From Ciborinia camelliae (Eukaryota; Ascomycota; Leotiomycetes; Helotiales; Sclerotiniaceae): a stretch of 64,000 nucleotides of DNA. Of the stretch, positions 10,993 through 22,799 are shown in pieces. The translations under genes were made by a program, and so were the position numbers. The notes under the pieces are model-generated. The model saw only the letters and a list, made by a program, of their open reading frames with translations, did no database searches and was not told the origin of the DNA. The stretch lies in contig JANPYM010000009.1 in NCBI GenBank assembly GCA_025890175.1, positions 1,675,782 through 1,739,781 on the forward strand, written 5' to 3'. The first letter of the stretch is position 1. Every line of letters starts with the position of its first letter.

Positions 10993-11240
10993 GATGCGCA
11001 GGAACCAAATTGATAGTGTGAACAATAAGAAGCCTCGGAAGATGTTCGTAACTGTAACGGAACCAGATCGCGACAACCCAAGATTTAGACGACGTGTAAG
11101 GTTTGGGGTACGGCTACAGGGGTCCTGAGCTTCTGGTCACGTGTCGACGAAGTTCAACCTTCTAGATTTGGGTCTGGGGATCTTTTGAGCTTCAATTTCA
11201 ACGACAATAACAACAATTTGTGATATTTAATACCGCAAAA
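10993..11240. promoter_or_regulatory. Shared divergent promoter of ERV25 and U1-C
   Basis: Only 248 bases separate the start codons of the minus-strand ERV25 gene (10992) and the plus-strand U1-C gene (11241), so both core promoters must lie here. No TATA box is obvious, and no specific factor site can be assigned from sequence alone. Confidence 0.6.
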
Positions 11241-12018
11241 ATGCCAAAATGTAAGTTTTCAATCACGCGCAATCTTGAGTTCTATGCTAACTATCCTCGC
11301 AGTCTTCTGTAAGTACAAAATCAATGCTCCGTGCGATTTGCGACTCTCAATTCTTTGCACTCCAGCTTCGCGATCAGCTTGCTAACACATCTTCCAAGGT
11401 GATTACTGCGATGTCTACCTCACCCATGACTCGATGAGTGTGCGCAAAGCTCATAACAGTGGACGTAACCATTTGCGCAATGTCGTCGATTATTATCAAC
11501 GTATGTTTCTTTAGCTGTCTCTCCCACAATCAATCCACAAGTCATACACTAACCCTTCATGCTCATCCCCAGAAATCGGCCACGAAAAGGCCCAATCAGT
11601 AATCGACTCCATCACATCCTCCTACGCCGCTGAAGGTCAATCCTCCTCAAATCCAATGCTCCACAACCCAGCAGCCGCAACACCTTTCCCACCCTTCCCC
11701 CCAGCCAGTTTTCCCGGAGGCGTCCCACCACCATTCCCTCCATCGTCTGGCCCAGGCGGTATGCCTTTCCCTCCACCAGGCGCGAGAGGTTTCCCTATGC
11801 CTCCTTTACCTGGACAACCTGGTGCACCACCTATGCCAGGGATGCCAGGATTCCCGGGTATGCCTGTTGGAATGCCATTTCCTCCTCCAGGTGGCTTGCC
11901 GCCTAATTTTCAATTCCCACTTCCTCCGCCAGGGGGCTTTCCAGGGATGCCACCGCCGGGAGGTGCAGCGTTTCCGGGTATGCCTGCGCCTGGTGGAAAT
12001 CGCGATGAGAGGAGATAG
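11241..12018 (+). CDS. YHC1: U1 small nuclear ribonucleoprotein C
   Basis: U1-C is a U1 snRNP subunit that stabilises pairing of U1 RNA with the 5' splice site. Exons: 11241-11250, 11303-11308, 11399-11500, 11573-12018 (564 nt, 187 aa). The second exon is only six bases (TCTTCT). It is flanked by CTAAC..CGCAG and by GTAAGT, and it is required to make the universally conserved start [17 protein letters not shown]. The N-terminal ~60 residues hold the U1-type C2H2 zinc finger (CDYC, with His in [10 protein letters not shown]) and the [18 protein letters not shown] helix. From residue ~75 the protein is Pro/Gly/Met/Phe-rich, as in other U1-C proteins. The length is usual for fungi. The stop TAG is at 12016-12018. 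Confidence 0.95.
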
Positions 12019-15000
12019 GGGATAATGGTATAAGGTGGTTGAGAATGGGAGAGATGATATGGACTTCGACGTTCAGGACTAAATTACTGGCACGTACATT
12101 ATTGAGGGTATTCATAATGCGGACAATATACACCGCGTTCAAAGGGCGGCAGAATGAGAACACGGATGAGATTGATGCGTTCGATGGATCAGCATTCTGA
12201 AGAACATTATCGACGGCTATTGATGACAAGGCAGATTGTTAAACATCGTAGTTTCGCGGGAAAATACTGGAGTTGGGAGAAATTGTACTACAATGATTGC
12301 ATACATATATGCATCAACAAGACTATACCACAAAATAAGCGAGAGAATGAAACCCTTTACACAGCAAGAATGTCAAGTTGACATCTAGTTAAATTGGTTG
12401 TGAATCAAGATTCTATAACTGCGCTAAAAGCATTTTGTCTATTACATCTAATAATTTCATTGACATGTATTGCCATTTCATATCGAGGATTGGAGAAAAC
12501 AAGGTTCTACGAGGGGTCTTGATCCGAACCCAGGGTATCCAAATATCATGCATGTATCAACACAGGACTTATTATCTATGAGATCTAAACCACAATGATT
12601 GCATTGTATAATCGATTACGCTGTGCTCCATTAATATCACAAGTATATCATACCTACCTAGCTACAAAGAGAACTTATTCGTGTATTGTCCATCTACACC
12701 TATGCCATTTTTTCGACTTTCCTGCTCCTTACCTGTTCTTCTTACTTCCTTTCTTTCGGGAACACATGCAACGAGGGATCTAGTTTAAAATCGACGTCGG
12801 ATTTCAATTATACCTACCAGGTACTAGGTATTCATTTCTCTAAATAGATATCTACTAGGTATATATCACTGTACTCCCAAGGACAACACCAGATATCGGG
12901 AAAATAAGACATCCAATAGATTATCTATATACTCATATTAGTAGGTGGTAAATTTGCTATTTGCTAGATACATAGATACCTATCCCATCCGAACGCAGGT
13001 CAAGGGGAAGGGGGAAGAGGGGAGGGGAAGCGAAAATAACGGAGAGTAAATAAAATAAAATAAAATAAACTGAAATGAGAAATATGTAGGAAGTAAGATG
13101 CGATACTGGGAGAATCATAAGGGAAGGGGGACGAAGAGACAAGGCAGAGCGGAGAAGTTGGGAATGTTAGTTAGGCTTTAACTTATTTACTTTAATCCCC
13201 CTACTCAACCTGTATACATGGTCGCGAATATAAATATGTAATATGTACATAGACAGGTGAGCTTGGAGAGATAAATTTGGCTGGAGTTTCTTGGGATGTT
13301 TATTGCTAGATAGACGACTACGGTAGATATTTGTTGATTCATGGGTTTCTGGAAGATGATCGGAAGATGATGATGATGATGATGATGAAATGATGCCAAG
13401 TAAACAATATGAAGTCTGTTGAGTCTGTGTGAAAGATGCTTTGTAATTGTCATATCATATAATACATCTCGAATAAAATGTGTCATGACATACCATTCCA
13501 TGCAAAAAGTAAAAATGCCGAATACATACAGGCAATACATTTTTGAGAATTCGGTAATTGAATAGCACCTTCTTCACATGTTCTTATTGAACGCATAGCG
13601 CGATGTCGGAAAACAGATGTAAGATGTGTATCTACCCTCCAATCTTTCCTAATCCTTTCTCTACTATATGTACCCCGTTAAGCACAGTTTCTTCATCCAT
13701 ACCGTAAAGTTGTCGAATATGCTTGTTTGTTCAGGTTGAATACAGGGTGCCATACCATCCCGTATACCACACCATCTTGTCTTGGTAGAGGGGTGGTAAA
13801 TCATCTGGTTTTGACCGAGAAAGAATCCCACTGGGGGTTTCTCCTCGCACCCCTCGAGGAGCGGCAAGGTTTTGTCAGTCTATTCTTTGGCGATTTTTTC
13901 TCCCTATGGCTCATTCTCACTCGAGTATCACCAATCGATTGCGAATCAACCGAGTTGAAAAAAAATGCCATCATAATGGGGATGCCTATTAGATAACTAC
14001 AGGCTGGTTAGGTTATCAGGTTTTATTCATTTTGAGGGGACCTGGTGGGACTTTTGGGACGCGAGCACGGGGGGAGTTGAAAATTTGGAGATGTGATTCT
14101 GTTTTGGGTTCTTGAATGGGGTAGTAGCTGTTGACGATGAGGTGAGATGGAAGATATTGTGGGTTGTGATGGTGATTGCAATTATGGGACGAAATGGAAT
14201 GGGTAGTTTGGGATGAGAGTTATGGCGATGATGAAATGCTTTTTTCTGTACAATTCGCAAAGCCGGTGTCCGTACATTGGGAAACACCTGGTGGATAGTA
14301 GTTAATTTCTCGGATGGGGAGGTGTGTGTGGTAAAGGAATAGCTCTCTGAGCGGTTGCAGCAGCGGAGGGTGGGCAAATAACAATGGTATTCGTTCTTTC
14401 CGAAATTTTCCAAAAATACTACCAAAGATTTTGGAATATTGCCATGTTTGAGAAGACAAACCTTGTTTAGCAGTATTCATATTTCTTGTCTAGGTATGTT
14501 CATTTCAAGTCTTGCTGGTTGAGCTGGTCGAGGGGGTACAAGAACAATCAGTTAGGCCAAAGTGGAACAATTTACCGAGTGGGATCCTGCATATTGACAG
14601 CGGGTACTTGAATAGACCACCTTGTCAAAATCTTATCATGCGAGGTAAACCATATGCAAGACAGTCCGAGAGCGGAGACTCTCACTGTTCATGATGGGAA
14701 AATAAATTTGGCCATTTGAAGAAAACAGGCCATTTGTAACCCGATGCTAGCCGCTTCCGTCCCTTGTAGCCATTTTTCGAAGACATTTGAACAACAATTC
14801 GATTTACCAGAATTAATAAGGGGTAGACTTAGGATCCCATGGAAATAATAGGAGATCGTATGAGAAGCCCATGAATAGAAAATCAAAGCATGGAGACTTT
14901 AGAGGACCTGAGAGGTGGAACACGATACATCGCATCTGGGGTTCTGGAAATCTTCTGGGGTGGTATCACCGTAGGTACTAGGTACCTAGGGAAAGCAACA

Positions 15001-17859
15001 TCACGTTGCCAAAATAAGCAACAGACTTCAGTCTAGAATTAGGTAAGGTGCATACCGAAAAATGATACCAAAGTAACATTCAGGGATACTTCCACTGACA
15101 TTGGGTATGATTTCCAAGACTTGATGGCAAGCTGAGGGTCTTGTTACCTGCGCAAATAGGCACCAAGAAACGTTGGAAACTGCAGACCGACTGTTTCCGA
15201 CAGATATATGGTAATGAATAAAGGCAAATACACGAAACAAAGAAATGAATCACGAAGACACCCGAAGAGTAGGAATTCGCCTGTAAGTCGGTTTCGGAAA
15301 GGGGCTTGGCCCCCAATAGAATCAGCTGGAGCTCTGCAATGTACAGCTGACCGAATATTGCGTGCAGGAGACACAGGCATGAATATTCCTCCTATTCAAG
15401 TACATTGCCAAGATGTGAAGGAAATACGACTACCTAGGTAGGTATTAATCATTTGAGAAATGTTTATTCAAAAGAATATATTGTACTGTCGAATTGAGAA
15501 TGACTTGAATTTCAACGAAGAAATGGAATGGAAAATGGAAAGGATAATGTTCAGTACCATAAATTTAGAGCCGGATTTGGGGATCACATGACAAAATCCC
15601 GACAAATCGTACATCCCTGTGATTGGTCTTCGATTTCACCAATCGCAAACTCATAAATCTTAGGCGAGATCGGACGACGGCAAGGACTATTAGATGCGAC
15701 GCTTACGAACTGGGCTTAATCAACCCAATCATAGCTCAATCTTCTTATCAGAATCCATGATTTCTTTACTCAAAGTCTCGGCCAGATCATCTTGAACCGA
15801 ATCATATCAAAATAGATTCAACCTTTATCCCGTAAGAGGCATTCAATTTGTAAAGCCACGCAGAGATTCGGCCAATATTTCCACTCTTTAGATGTTTGAA
15901 GGATTTGATAGCGTGGATAGGTAGTATCAGATAGAGGAAGTGATAAACCGGGGGAGTTTGAAAACCTTTTTACGTTAGTATTTGATTGGCTATCGACACA
16001 TTGGGCGAAGGGTGCATGTTGTCTTGTGGGGGACTTTGATGATACGATGTTTGGTAGAGTCTAGAGACCAAGTATTTTTACCATATCTGCGGTGTCTAGG
16101 TTTACAAGACCCTGGTTGCGTTTAATGTTGTGCAACAGACAGCAGGGGAATTTCTATTCGAAAGCCTGGAGAAATCTCAGCACATCCATCCATGGGGTGG
16201 TTAGATGGGCTGAGAATGGCAGAAAAAATTCTCCCACTGCTGCGGGATATGTTGATGTATCGGTGGTGTGGGATTGACCCGATTGAGTCAAATAAGATAC
16301 TGTACCACCAAATAGTTTGAACCCGCTCGGTGACTCGATGGTGACAGCGATAGATCATAGATGAACAGCAATAGATCATAGATGAACAGCAATAGATCAT
16401 AGATGAACAGCAATAGATCATAGATGAACAGCAATAGATAGATACAAGCTTCTTCTTGCAATGATGGAACCACAGTTTATTGTAGATCATTCGATTTGTA
16501 TGGACGAATTTGCGTAGCGTATGTGCAGGATTTATACTACTAGGTAGATACTGTACTACCTAGTAGATAGGCGAAATCAACCAAGTATTGCCCCTGCATG
16601 GGAATAATTGCGAGAAGGGTAACTACTAACGTCAAAGGAAGAAGCAAGTATGATGTCCAGTATCAAGATTCAAGATTCAAGCCCAACAAGATTCCAACAG
16701 TCTTCAAACGGTTAGGTAGTAATTCCAAGGAGGATTCTTTATGCTGCGTGATTTTCTCCTTCTAGAATTCTAGATAGGAAGTTCATTACTGCAATCCAAT
16801 GCATTTAATGACTCTTCATGAATCATGACAGGGAATCTTCAAGGATTGCACTTACGGACCTTACGGTAGAGTAATATATACCTCAAAAAGTCGTGTGGCC
16901 CAGAAGGTTTTGTACATGGTATCCAGTCTGGTATATTAATAATTCCCAAACCAACCTTAGTGAGGTGAGCTTATGAGAATACCTACTTACAGGATAGTAG
17001 GTATTCAATGGTTGGTTGGGCTGGGTGGACTTGGAAGTTGGAACATATTATCAGAGTTCCAATACCAGTTATTGGGCAGCTGAGAGTCTGAACAAAGAAG
17101 AACAATAACATTAGATACCTTTGCAAGAACTTGTAGAAGTCAAAATCAACCAACCTATCATGATCAAGTAGGAAAGATGGATTTCTTTCATCCCCGATAT
17201 CAAATACATTCCTACAATACCCGGTATTCAAATACTATACTGTATTCCCAAACTTTGATGTCTTTGATGTCTTTGAATCTTTGAATCTTTTGAATCTTCA
17301 AGTTAAATACAACCTGTAATTCCTTATTTGCCTCTTGCCTCTTACCTCTGATTGCCTACCTACTACCTACCTAGGTAATGATTCAAAATATCTAATTTCA
17401 GCCCCTTTCACGATTCACAAATCACAATGCATTTCTTGCTCCGCCCACAAACTCAAAGATCCATTTAAGATTCACTAATAAGGTATGTTGATATATTCCA
17501 TTTAATTAAACCTTGCAAGTTTGGGCTTGGGTTTGGCAAGGCGTATAATACCTACCTAGGTACTAATAATAATAATAGAAGATAGAAGACAGAAGACAGA
17601 AAGTCAGTCAGTCAGATTGCCCTCTTTTTTTTTAGCCGACCCCACTCTTATCTACGCCCTTAGGTCCTATTAGCTCATTCCTGAATTCTTAATAAAATAC
17701 CTTTACCTTTTCCCTGTTCCCTCTTTCAACCTTCTTCTTCTTTTCCCCATCCCCACACTTCAGGATATCTTACAAATATCCTCTCTTTACCCTCTTTGCT
17801 TCTGGCATCATCTCTTGTTTTATCTCTCTCCTCTATCTTCTCACAATAAATTCACAATC
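12019..17859. other. Long gene-poor region (5.8 kb)
   Basis: No gene can be supported. Contents noticed: an imperfect (GAT)n tract at 13365-13387, a tandem repeat at 16350-16442 (listed separately), and several copies of the palindromic motif TACCTAGGTA (14983-14990, 15431-15440, 17369-17377, 17553-17562). Pyrimidine-rich sequence at about 17700-17850 probably forms the glutamine synthetase promoter/leader. Short ORFs (for example minus strand 14220-14480, 86 codons from an ATG, and minus strand 13664-13867) have no recognisable family. Confidence 0.4.
16350..16442. repeat. 21-bp tandem repeat, about 4.4 copies
   Basis: The unit ATAGATCATAGATGAACAGC-A is repeated exactly at 16350-16370, 16371-16391, 16392-16412 and 16413-16433, with a partial fifth copy to 16442. 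Since 21 is a multiple of three, the reverse strand stays open across it, but no gene context is seen. Confidence 0.9.
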
Positions 17860-19375
17860 ATGGCTTCCTCAACGACCGTTTCCTACACGGCGAACGTAAG
17901 TGATTCCCTCCTCTCTCCACCCCTCCCAGATAACCATCGGTCATACCCCGCTATCACGACATCACACAACGCCACGAAACGCAATACTAATTTGTTACTT
18001 TTCAATTATAGCTCATGAAATACATGGCGCTCGACCAGAAGGGATCTGCTATGGCAGAGTAAGCTAATTAATGGAATATTTGTTTCCCCTCTTTCAAAAT
18101 CTAATCCTTTACAAAGGTACATCTGGATCGATTCGACCGGTGGTACTCGCTCTAAGTCAAAGGTGAGAAAATTACCAACCCTCGAGTCTTTGCGCCCCAA
18201 AGCCTCAAAGTCCCAATTCAATCCTTGAACCAAAAACTGAAAATACCGCAAATGAGTCATTTACAAATATTAATTTTCTACTCGTAGACTCTTACCAAGA
18301 TTCCAGAGAGTGGTCAATTTACTCTTGACGATCTCCCAGAATGGAACTTCGATGGTAGCTCGACTGGCCAAGCCCCTGGTGACAACTCCGATGTTTACCT
18401 TCGCCCCGTCGCAATCTTCCCAGATCCATTCCGTGGTGCCCCAAACATCTTGGTCTTGACCGAGTGCTGGGATCCTGATGGAACCCCAAACAAGTTCAAC
18501 TACCGTCATGAGTGCGCTAAGCTCATGGAGGCACACAAGTCTCGTGAGCCATGGTTCGGTTTGGAGCAAGAATATACTCTCCTTGACATGTCCGACAGAC
18601 CCTATGGATGGCCAACAAATGGTTTCCCAGGTCCTCAAGGCCCATACTACTGTGGTGTTGGTGCTGGCAAGGTTTTCTGCAGAGATATTGTCGAGGCTCA
18701 CTACAAGGCTTGTTTGAATGCTGGTATTAAGATCTCCGGTACCAACGCCGAGGTTATGCCAGCCCAATGGGAGTTCCAAGTTGGTCCTTGCGACGGTATT
18801 GAAAGTGGGTACTCCCCCCTGTTTTCATTACCAATATAAGTAAATACTGACTTCTATCTTAGTGGGTGATCACCTCTGGTTGGCTCGTTTCCTCCTCAAC
18901 CGTGTCGCCGAAGAATTCGGTGCCAAGATCTCTTTCCACCCTAAGCCAATTCCAGGTGACTGGAACGGTGCTGGTCTTCACTCCAACTTCTCAAGTGCTG
19001 AGATGCGTGTAGAGGGAGGCATGAAACACATTGAGGCTGCTATTAAGAAACTTGAGGGACGTCACAAGGAGCATATTGCCGTTTACGGAGATGACAACGC
19101 CATGCGTCTTACCGGTAGACATGAGACAGGTTCCATCGACAGTTTCACATATGGTGTTGCTAACCGTGGTGCATCCATTCGTATTCCAAGAGAGTGTGGC
19201 CACAAGGGTTACGGATACTTTGAGGATAGAAGACCCGCTTCAAATGCCGATCCATATCAAATTACTGGTATTATGATGGAGACCGTAAGTTATTTCATAA
19301 TCAAGTCGCAGACGGACTCTTCTAACAGGATTCTAGATTTTCGGTGGACTTGATGGTACCGAGGTTAAGAACTAG
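17860..19375 (+). CDS. glnA: Glutamine synthetase
   Basis: This cytosolic enzyme makes glutamine from glutamate, ammonium and ATP and is central to nitrogen assimilation. Exons: 17860-17895, 18012-18058, 18117-18162, 18288-18804, 18863-19284, 19337-19375 (1107 nt, 368 aa), all with GT..AG borders. Seen in order: the beta-grasp domain with [13 protein letters not shown], then the catalytic domain with [19 protein letters not shown], the ATP-binding [17 protein letters not shown], and the glutamate-binding [10 protein letters not shown] followed by [14 protein letters not shown]. The protein ends GTEVKN. Length is close to eukaryotic GS-II enzymes. The last 19 bases of the coding region (19357-19375) lie inside the duplicated 1.72 kb segment, so the 3' end appears again after the N gap at 21083-21101. 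Nitrogen control through GATA factors is likely from family knowledge, but no decisive site was identified. Confidence 0.97.
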
Positions 19376-21072
19376 ATTATTTTCGCATGAAACAACGGTT
19401 GGGTGGGAGAATGTTGATAATGGCTTGGCGATAAGGTCTAATTTCGTTATAAGCGTTTTGAATGTTGAATGACATTCTAATGCTTCTCGTTGATTTATTT
19501 CAATGGGATAGTTGAATTGTAGATCACTTTTTCTATCTGGACGAAAATGAAATACTGATACCATCTATACTTTTTGCCTTCGTTGCTTTGATACTCATGG
19601 CCTGTGCTGTGCCTATCCACCCTACCTTTTTGGAATAAAGCTGGGGATACAATAATGTTACAGTAGTATTGCCCCACATCTTCTCCAGATTACCCTCCCC
19701 CAGATAGATCCTCATTGCAGTATAGTATGGCTCTGAAGTAGAGACCCTCATTTACAATCATAATACATAACATATACCCTGGGGCATACCATCTAATCAT
19801 ATGCCCCCCGGCTTCATCAGGCCATCCCGCCATCTCTCCTTCTTTTACATATACACAATCCCACATCGCTCACAGAACCTCCCTCTTCTCTTGCTAGATC
19901 CTTTAACTCCCTCCCTTAATCTTCCTCTCCTCCTCCATCAAAACCTCAACCAGCTTCCCCCGTAAAAAGTCCGTCAACCCAAAGATTCCCTCTCGCGTTA
20001 CGATCCGGTAACTCCCAGATTCTTGCCAGTTGCCGGGTTGTTTTCCTTCGTCACCAGCGACAAATTCTCCGCATGCAGATACTTCGAGTGATCCAAATAT
20101 ATCTTCGGGGTATGCGATGCGGCCGTAGTCCGGGGGTGCGCGGGTGTCTGAAAGATGAATGTATCCGCCGTGGCCGCCGGATCCGGCGCCGCCTGGGATG
20201 GGGGGTTAGTTTGGTGTTTGAGAGGGGGGATGGGGGATGGGTGGAATCGGAATCGGAATCGGAATTGGAATTGGAATTGGAAATGTAATCATACCCTGAC
20301 TCGCACTCGGCGGTGCCCCCGAATCCTTCTTCATCCCCTTGGCGCTCCCGCGATAAGCACTCGGAGGCGATAACGAGAAATGACTCGCGGTGGTTGCGAA
20401 AGCCGCTGCTTGTGATTGGAGTTGGGGATCGAGATGTGCGTACTTTGCGAGGACTTTGGAGAGGATAGGGAGGAATTGGGGTTGGCGGTGAAGGTTGAGG
20501 GGGTTACTGGGAGGGTGGTGGTCGTGCCGAGGGAGAGGGGCGAGGTTGGAGGGGTGGTGGGGAGGAGAGTGAGGGTGTGAGTTTGTGGGTGTGAGGAGGT
20601 AGGTGTGGGGTGTATGTACTGTTTGAGGGAAGGGTTAGCTTTACTGTGGTTGAAGGGGGAGAAGGTGAATGAGGGGATGAGGGATGAGGGATGTAGGGTT
20701 TGGACTTGGACTTGGACTTGGACGAGGGGAACAAACAATATGTGGATTTTCCTTCAGTGTAGAAATCGCGCGGCGCATATGTGACGATCTATTTGATCTA
20801 TTTACCATACGCAATGTGTGCGGTAAAGCACGAGATGTAGTTGAAAGTAGCATCTTCAATTGGGTGTTGAGAAGCAAAGCCGTTTGTTGGCGCTGATGGG
20901 AGGTTAGGGTGCGAGCAAGCAAATAATTATTTTTTGATAATGCTTCATTGATAAGATATGGATGTATTGCTTGATTAGGCAATCAGCTTAATATTAGTAA
21001 GCGCGCAGGGCTAGTTTCTATCTCATCTTTTTGAGGAGAGGTTACAATTACTCTTGGGACTATCAATACTAG
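19357..21072. repeat. Duplicated 1.72 kb segment, copy 1 (contig-end overlap)
   Basis: It matches 21083-22799 along its full length, from inside the last glutamine synthetase codons to CAATACTAG. The only difference I see is a G run: GGGG at 20478-20481 against GGGGG at 22204-22208. Copy 1 ends exactly at the run of N, and copy 2 begins exactly after it. This is the pattern of two overlapping contigs joined by a default gap rather than merged. Confidence 0.95.
19903..20853 (-). pseudogene. Copy 1 of conserved unknown fungal protein, frameshifted
   Basis: It has the same gene structure as the copy at 21629-22580: exons 20853-20737, 20618-20295, 20192-19903 on the minus strand. Exon 2 is one base shorter because of the G run at 20478-20481, which breaks the frame after TANP. 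As sequence this copy is non-coding past that point. Since the duplication looks like an assembly artefact, the break is most likely a base-call error at a contig end rather than a real pseudogene. Confidence 0.8.
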
Positions 21073-21082
21073 NNNNNNNNNN
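21073..21082. other. Assembly gap (10 N)
   Basis: Ten ambiguous bases lie exactly between the two copies of the 1.72 kb repeat. A fixed-size gap between overlapping contigs is the simplest reading. Confidence 0.98.
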
Positions 21083-22799
21083 TACCGAGGTTAAGAACTA
21101 GATTATTTTCGCATGAAACAACGGTTGGGTGGGAGAATGTTGATAATGGCTTGGCGATAAGGTCTAATTTCGTTATAAGCGTTTTGAATGTTGAATGACA
21201 TTCTAATGCTTCTCGTTGATTTATTTCAATGGGATAGTTGAATTGTAGATCACTTTTTCTATCTGGACGAAAATGAAATACTGATACCATCTATACTTTT
21301 TGCCTTCGTTGCTTTGATACTCATGGCCTGTGCTGTGCCTATCCACCCTACCTTTTTGGAATAAAGCTGGGGATACAATAATGTTACAGTAGTATTGCCC
21401 CACATCTTCTCCAGATTACCCTCCCCCAGATAGATCCTCATTGCAGTATAGTATGGCTCTGAAGTAGAGACCCTCATTTACAATCATAATACATAACATA
21501 TACCCTGGGGCATACCATCTAATCATATGCCCCCCGGCTTCATCAGGCCATCCCGCCATCTCTCCTTCTTTTACATATACACAATCCCACATCGCTCACA
21601 GAACCTCCCTCTTCTCTTGCTAGATCCTTTAACTCCCTCCCTTAATCTTCCTCTCCTCCTCCATCAAAACCTCAACCAGCTTCCCCCGTAAAAAGTCCGT
21701 CAACCCAAAGATTCCCTCTCGCGTTACGATCCGGTAACTCCCAGATTCTTGCCAGTTGCCGGGTTGTTTTCCTTCGTCACCAGCGACAAATTCTCCGCAT
21801 GCAGATACTTCGAGTGATCCAAATATATCTTCGGGGTATGCGATGCGGCCGTAGTCCGGGGGTGCGCGGGTGTCTGAAAGATGAATGTATCCGCCGTGGC
21901 CGCCGGATCCGGCGCCGCCTGGGATGGGGGGTTAGTTTGGTGTTTGAGAGGGGGGATGGGGGATGGGTGGAATCGGAATCGGAATCGGAATTGGAATTGG
22001 AATTGGAAATGTAATCATACCCTGACTCGCACTCGGCGGTGCCCCCGAATCCTTCTTCATCCCCTTGGCGCTCCCGCGATAAGCACTCGGAGGCGATAAC
22101 GAGAAATGACTCGCGGTGGTTGCGAAAGCCGCTGCTTGTGATTGGAGTTGGGGATCGAGATGTGCGTACTTTGCGAGGACTTTGGAGAGGATAGGGAGGA
22201 ATTGGGGGTTGGCGGTGAAGGTTGAGGGGGTTACTGGGAGGGTGGTGGTCGTGCCGAGGGAGAGGGGCGAGGTTGGAGGGGTGGTGGGGAGGAGAGTGAG
22301 GGTGTGAGTTTGTGGGTGTGAGGAGGTAGGTGTGGGGTGTATGTACTGTTTGAGGGAAGGGTTAGCTTTACTGTGGTTGAAGGGGGAGAAGGTGAATGAG
22401 GGGATGAGGGATGAGGGATGTAGGGTTTGGACTTGGACTTGGACTTGGACGAGGGGAACAAACAATATGTGGATTTTCCTTCAGTGTAGAAATCGCGCGG
22501 CGCATATGTGACGATCTATTTGATCTATTTACCATACGCAATGTGTGCGGTAAAGCACGAGATGTAGTTGAAAGTAGCATCTTCAATTGGGTGTTGAGAA
22601 GCAAAGCCGTTTGTTGGCGCTGATGGGAGGTTAGGGTGCGAGCAAGCAAATAATTATTTTTTGATAATGCTTCATTGATAAGATATGGATGTATTGCTTG
22701 ATTAGGCAATCAGCTTAATATTAGTAAGCGCGCAGGGCTAGTTTCTATCTCATCTTTTTGAGGAGAGGTTACAATTACTCTTGGGACTATCAATACTAG
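21083..22799. repeat. Duplicated 1.72 kb segment, copy 2
   Basis: Second copy of 19357-21072, with one additional G at 22204-22208. It continues without a break into the SNF1 upstream region, so it is the copy joined to the right-hand contig. Confidence 0.95.
21629..22580 (-). CDS. Conserved ascomycete protein of unknown function, possibly mitochondrial
   Basis: Exons on the minus strand: 22580-22464, 22345-22021, 21918-21629 (732 nt, 243 aa). Introns are 118 and 102 nt. Intron 1 contains a GGACTT hexamer repeat and intron 2 a GGAATC/GGAATT hexamer repeat, which is unusual. Exon joins give continuous sense: ENPHI-YIHPTPTSS and ASQG-GAGSGGHGGYIHLSDTR. The N-terminus (MLLSTTSRALPHTLRMVNRS) is rich in Arg/Ser/Leu with no acid, like a mitochondrial presequence. 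Then comes a region with LPTTPPTSPLSLGTTTTLP and FLPILSKVLAKYAHLDPQLQ. The C-terminal half holds PPDYGRIAYPEDIFGSLEV and YRIVTREGIFGLTDFLRGKL, which I take to be the conserved core. I remember similar fungal sequences of unknown function but cannot name a family. The gene is convergent with glutamine synthetase. Confidence 0.75.

Noticed and set aside
20073..20373. Plus-strand frames with Glu-Ser-Glu-Leu and Asn-Arg-Asn repeats (also at 21799-22099)
   Set aside because: They are antisense readings of the hexamer microsatellite in intron 2 of the minus-strand gene.
19357..22799. True segmental duplication
   Set aside because: Breakpoints coincide exactly with the N gap and there is only one homopolymer difference, so an assembly overlap is far more likely.
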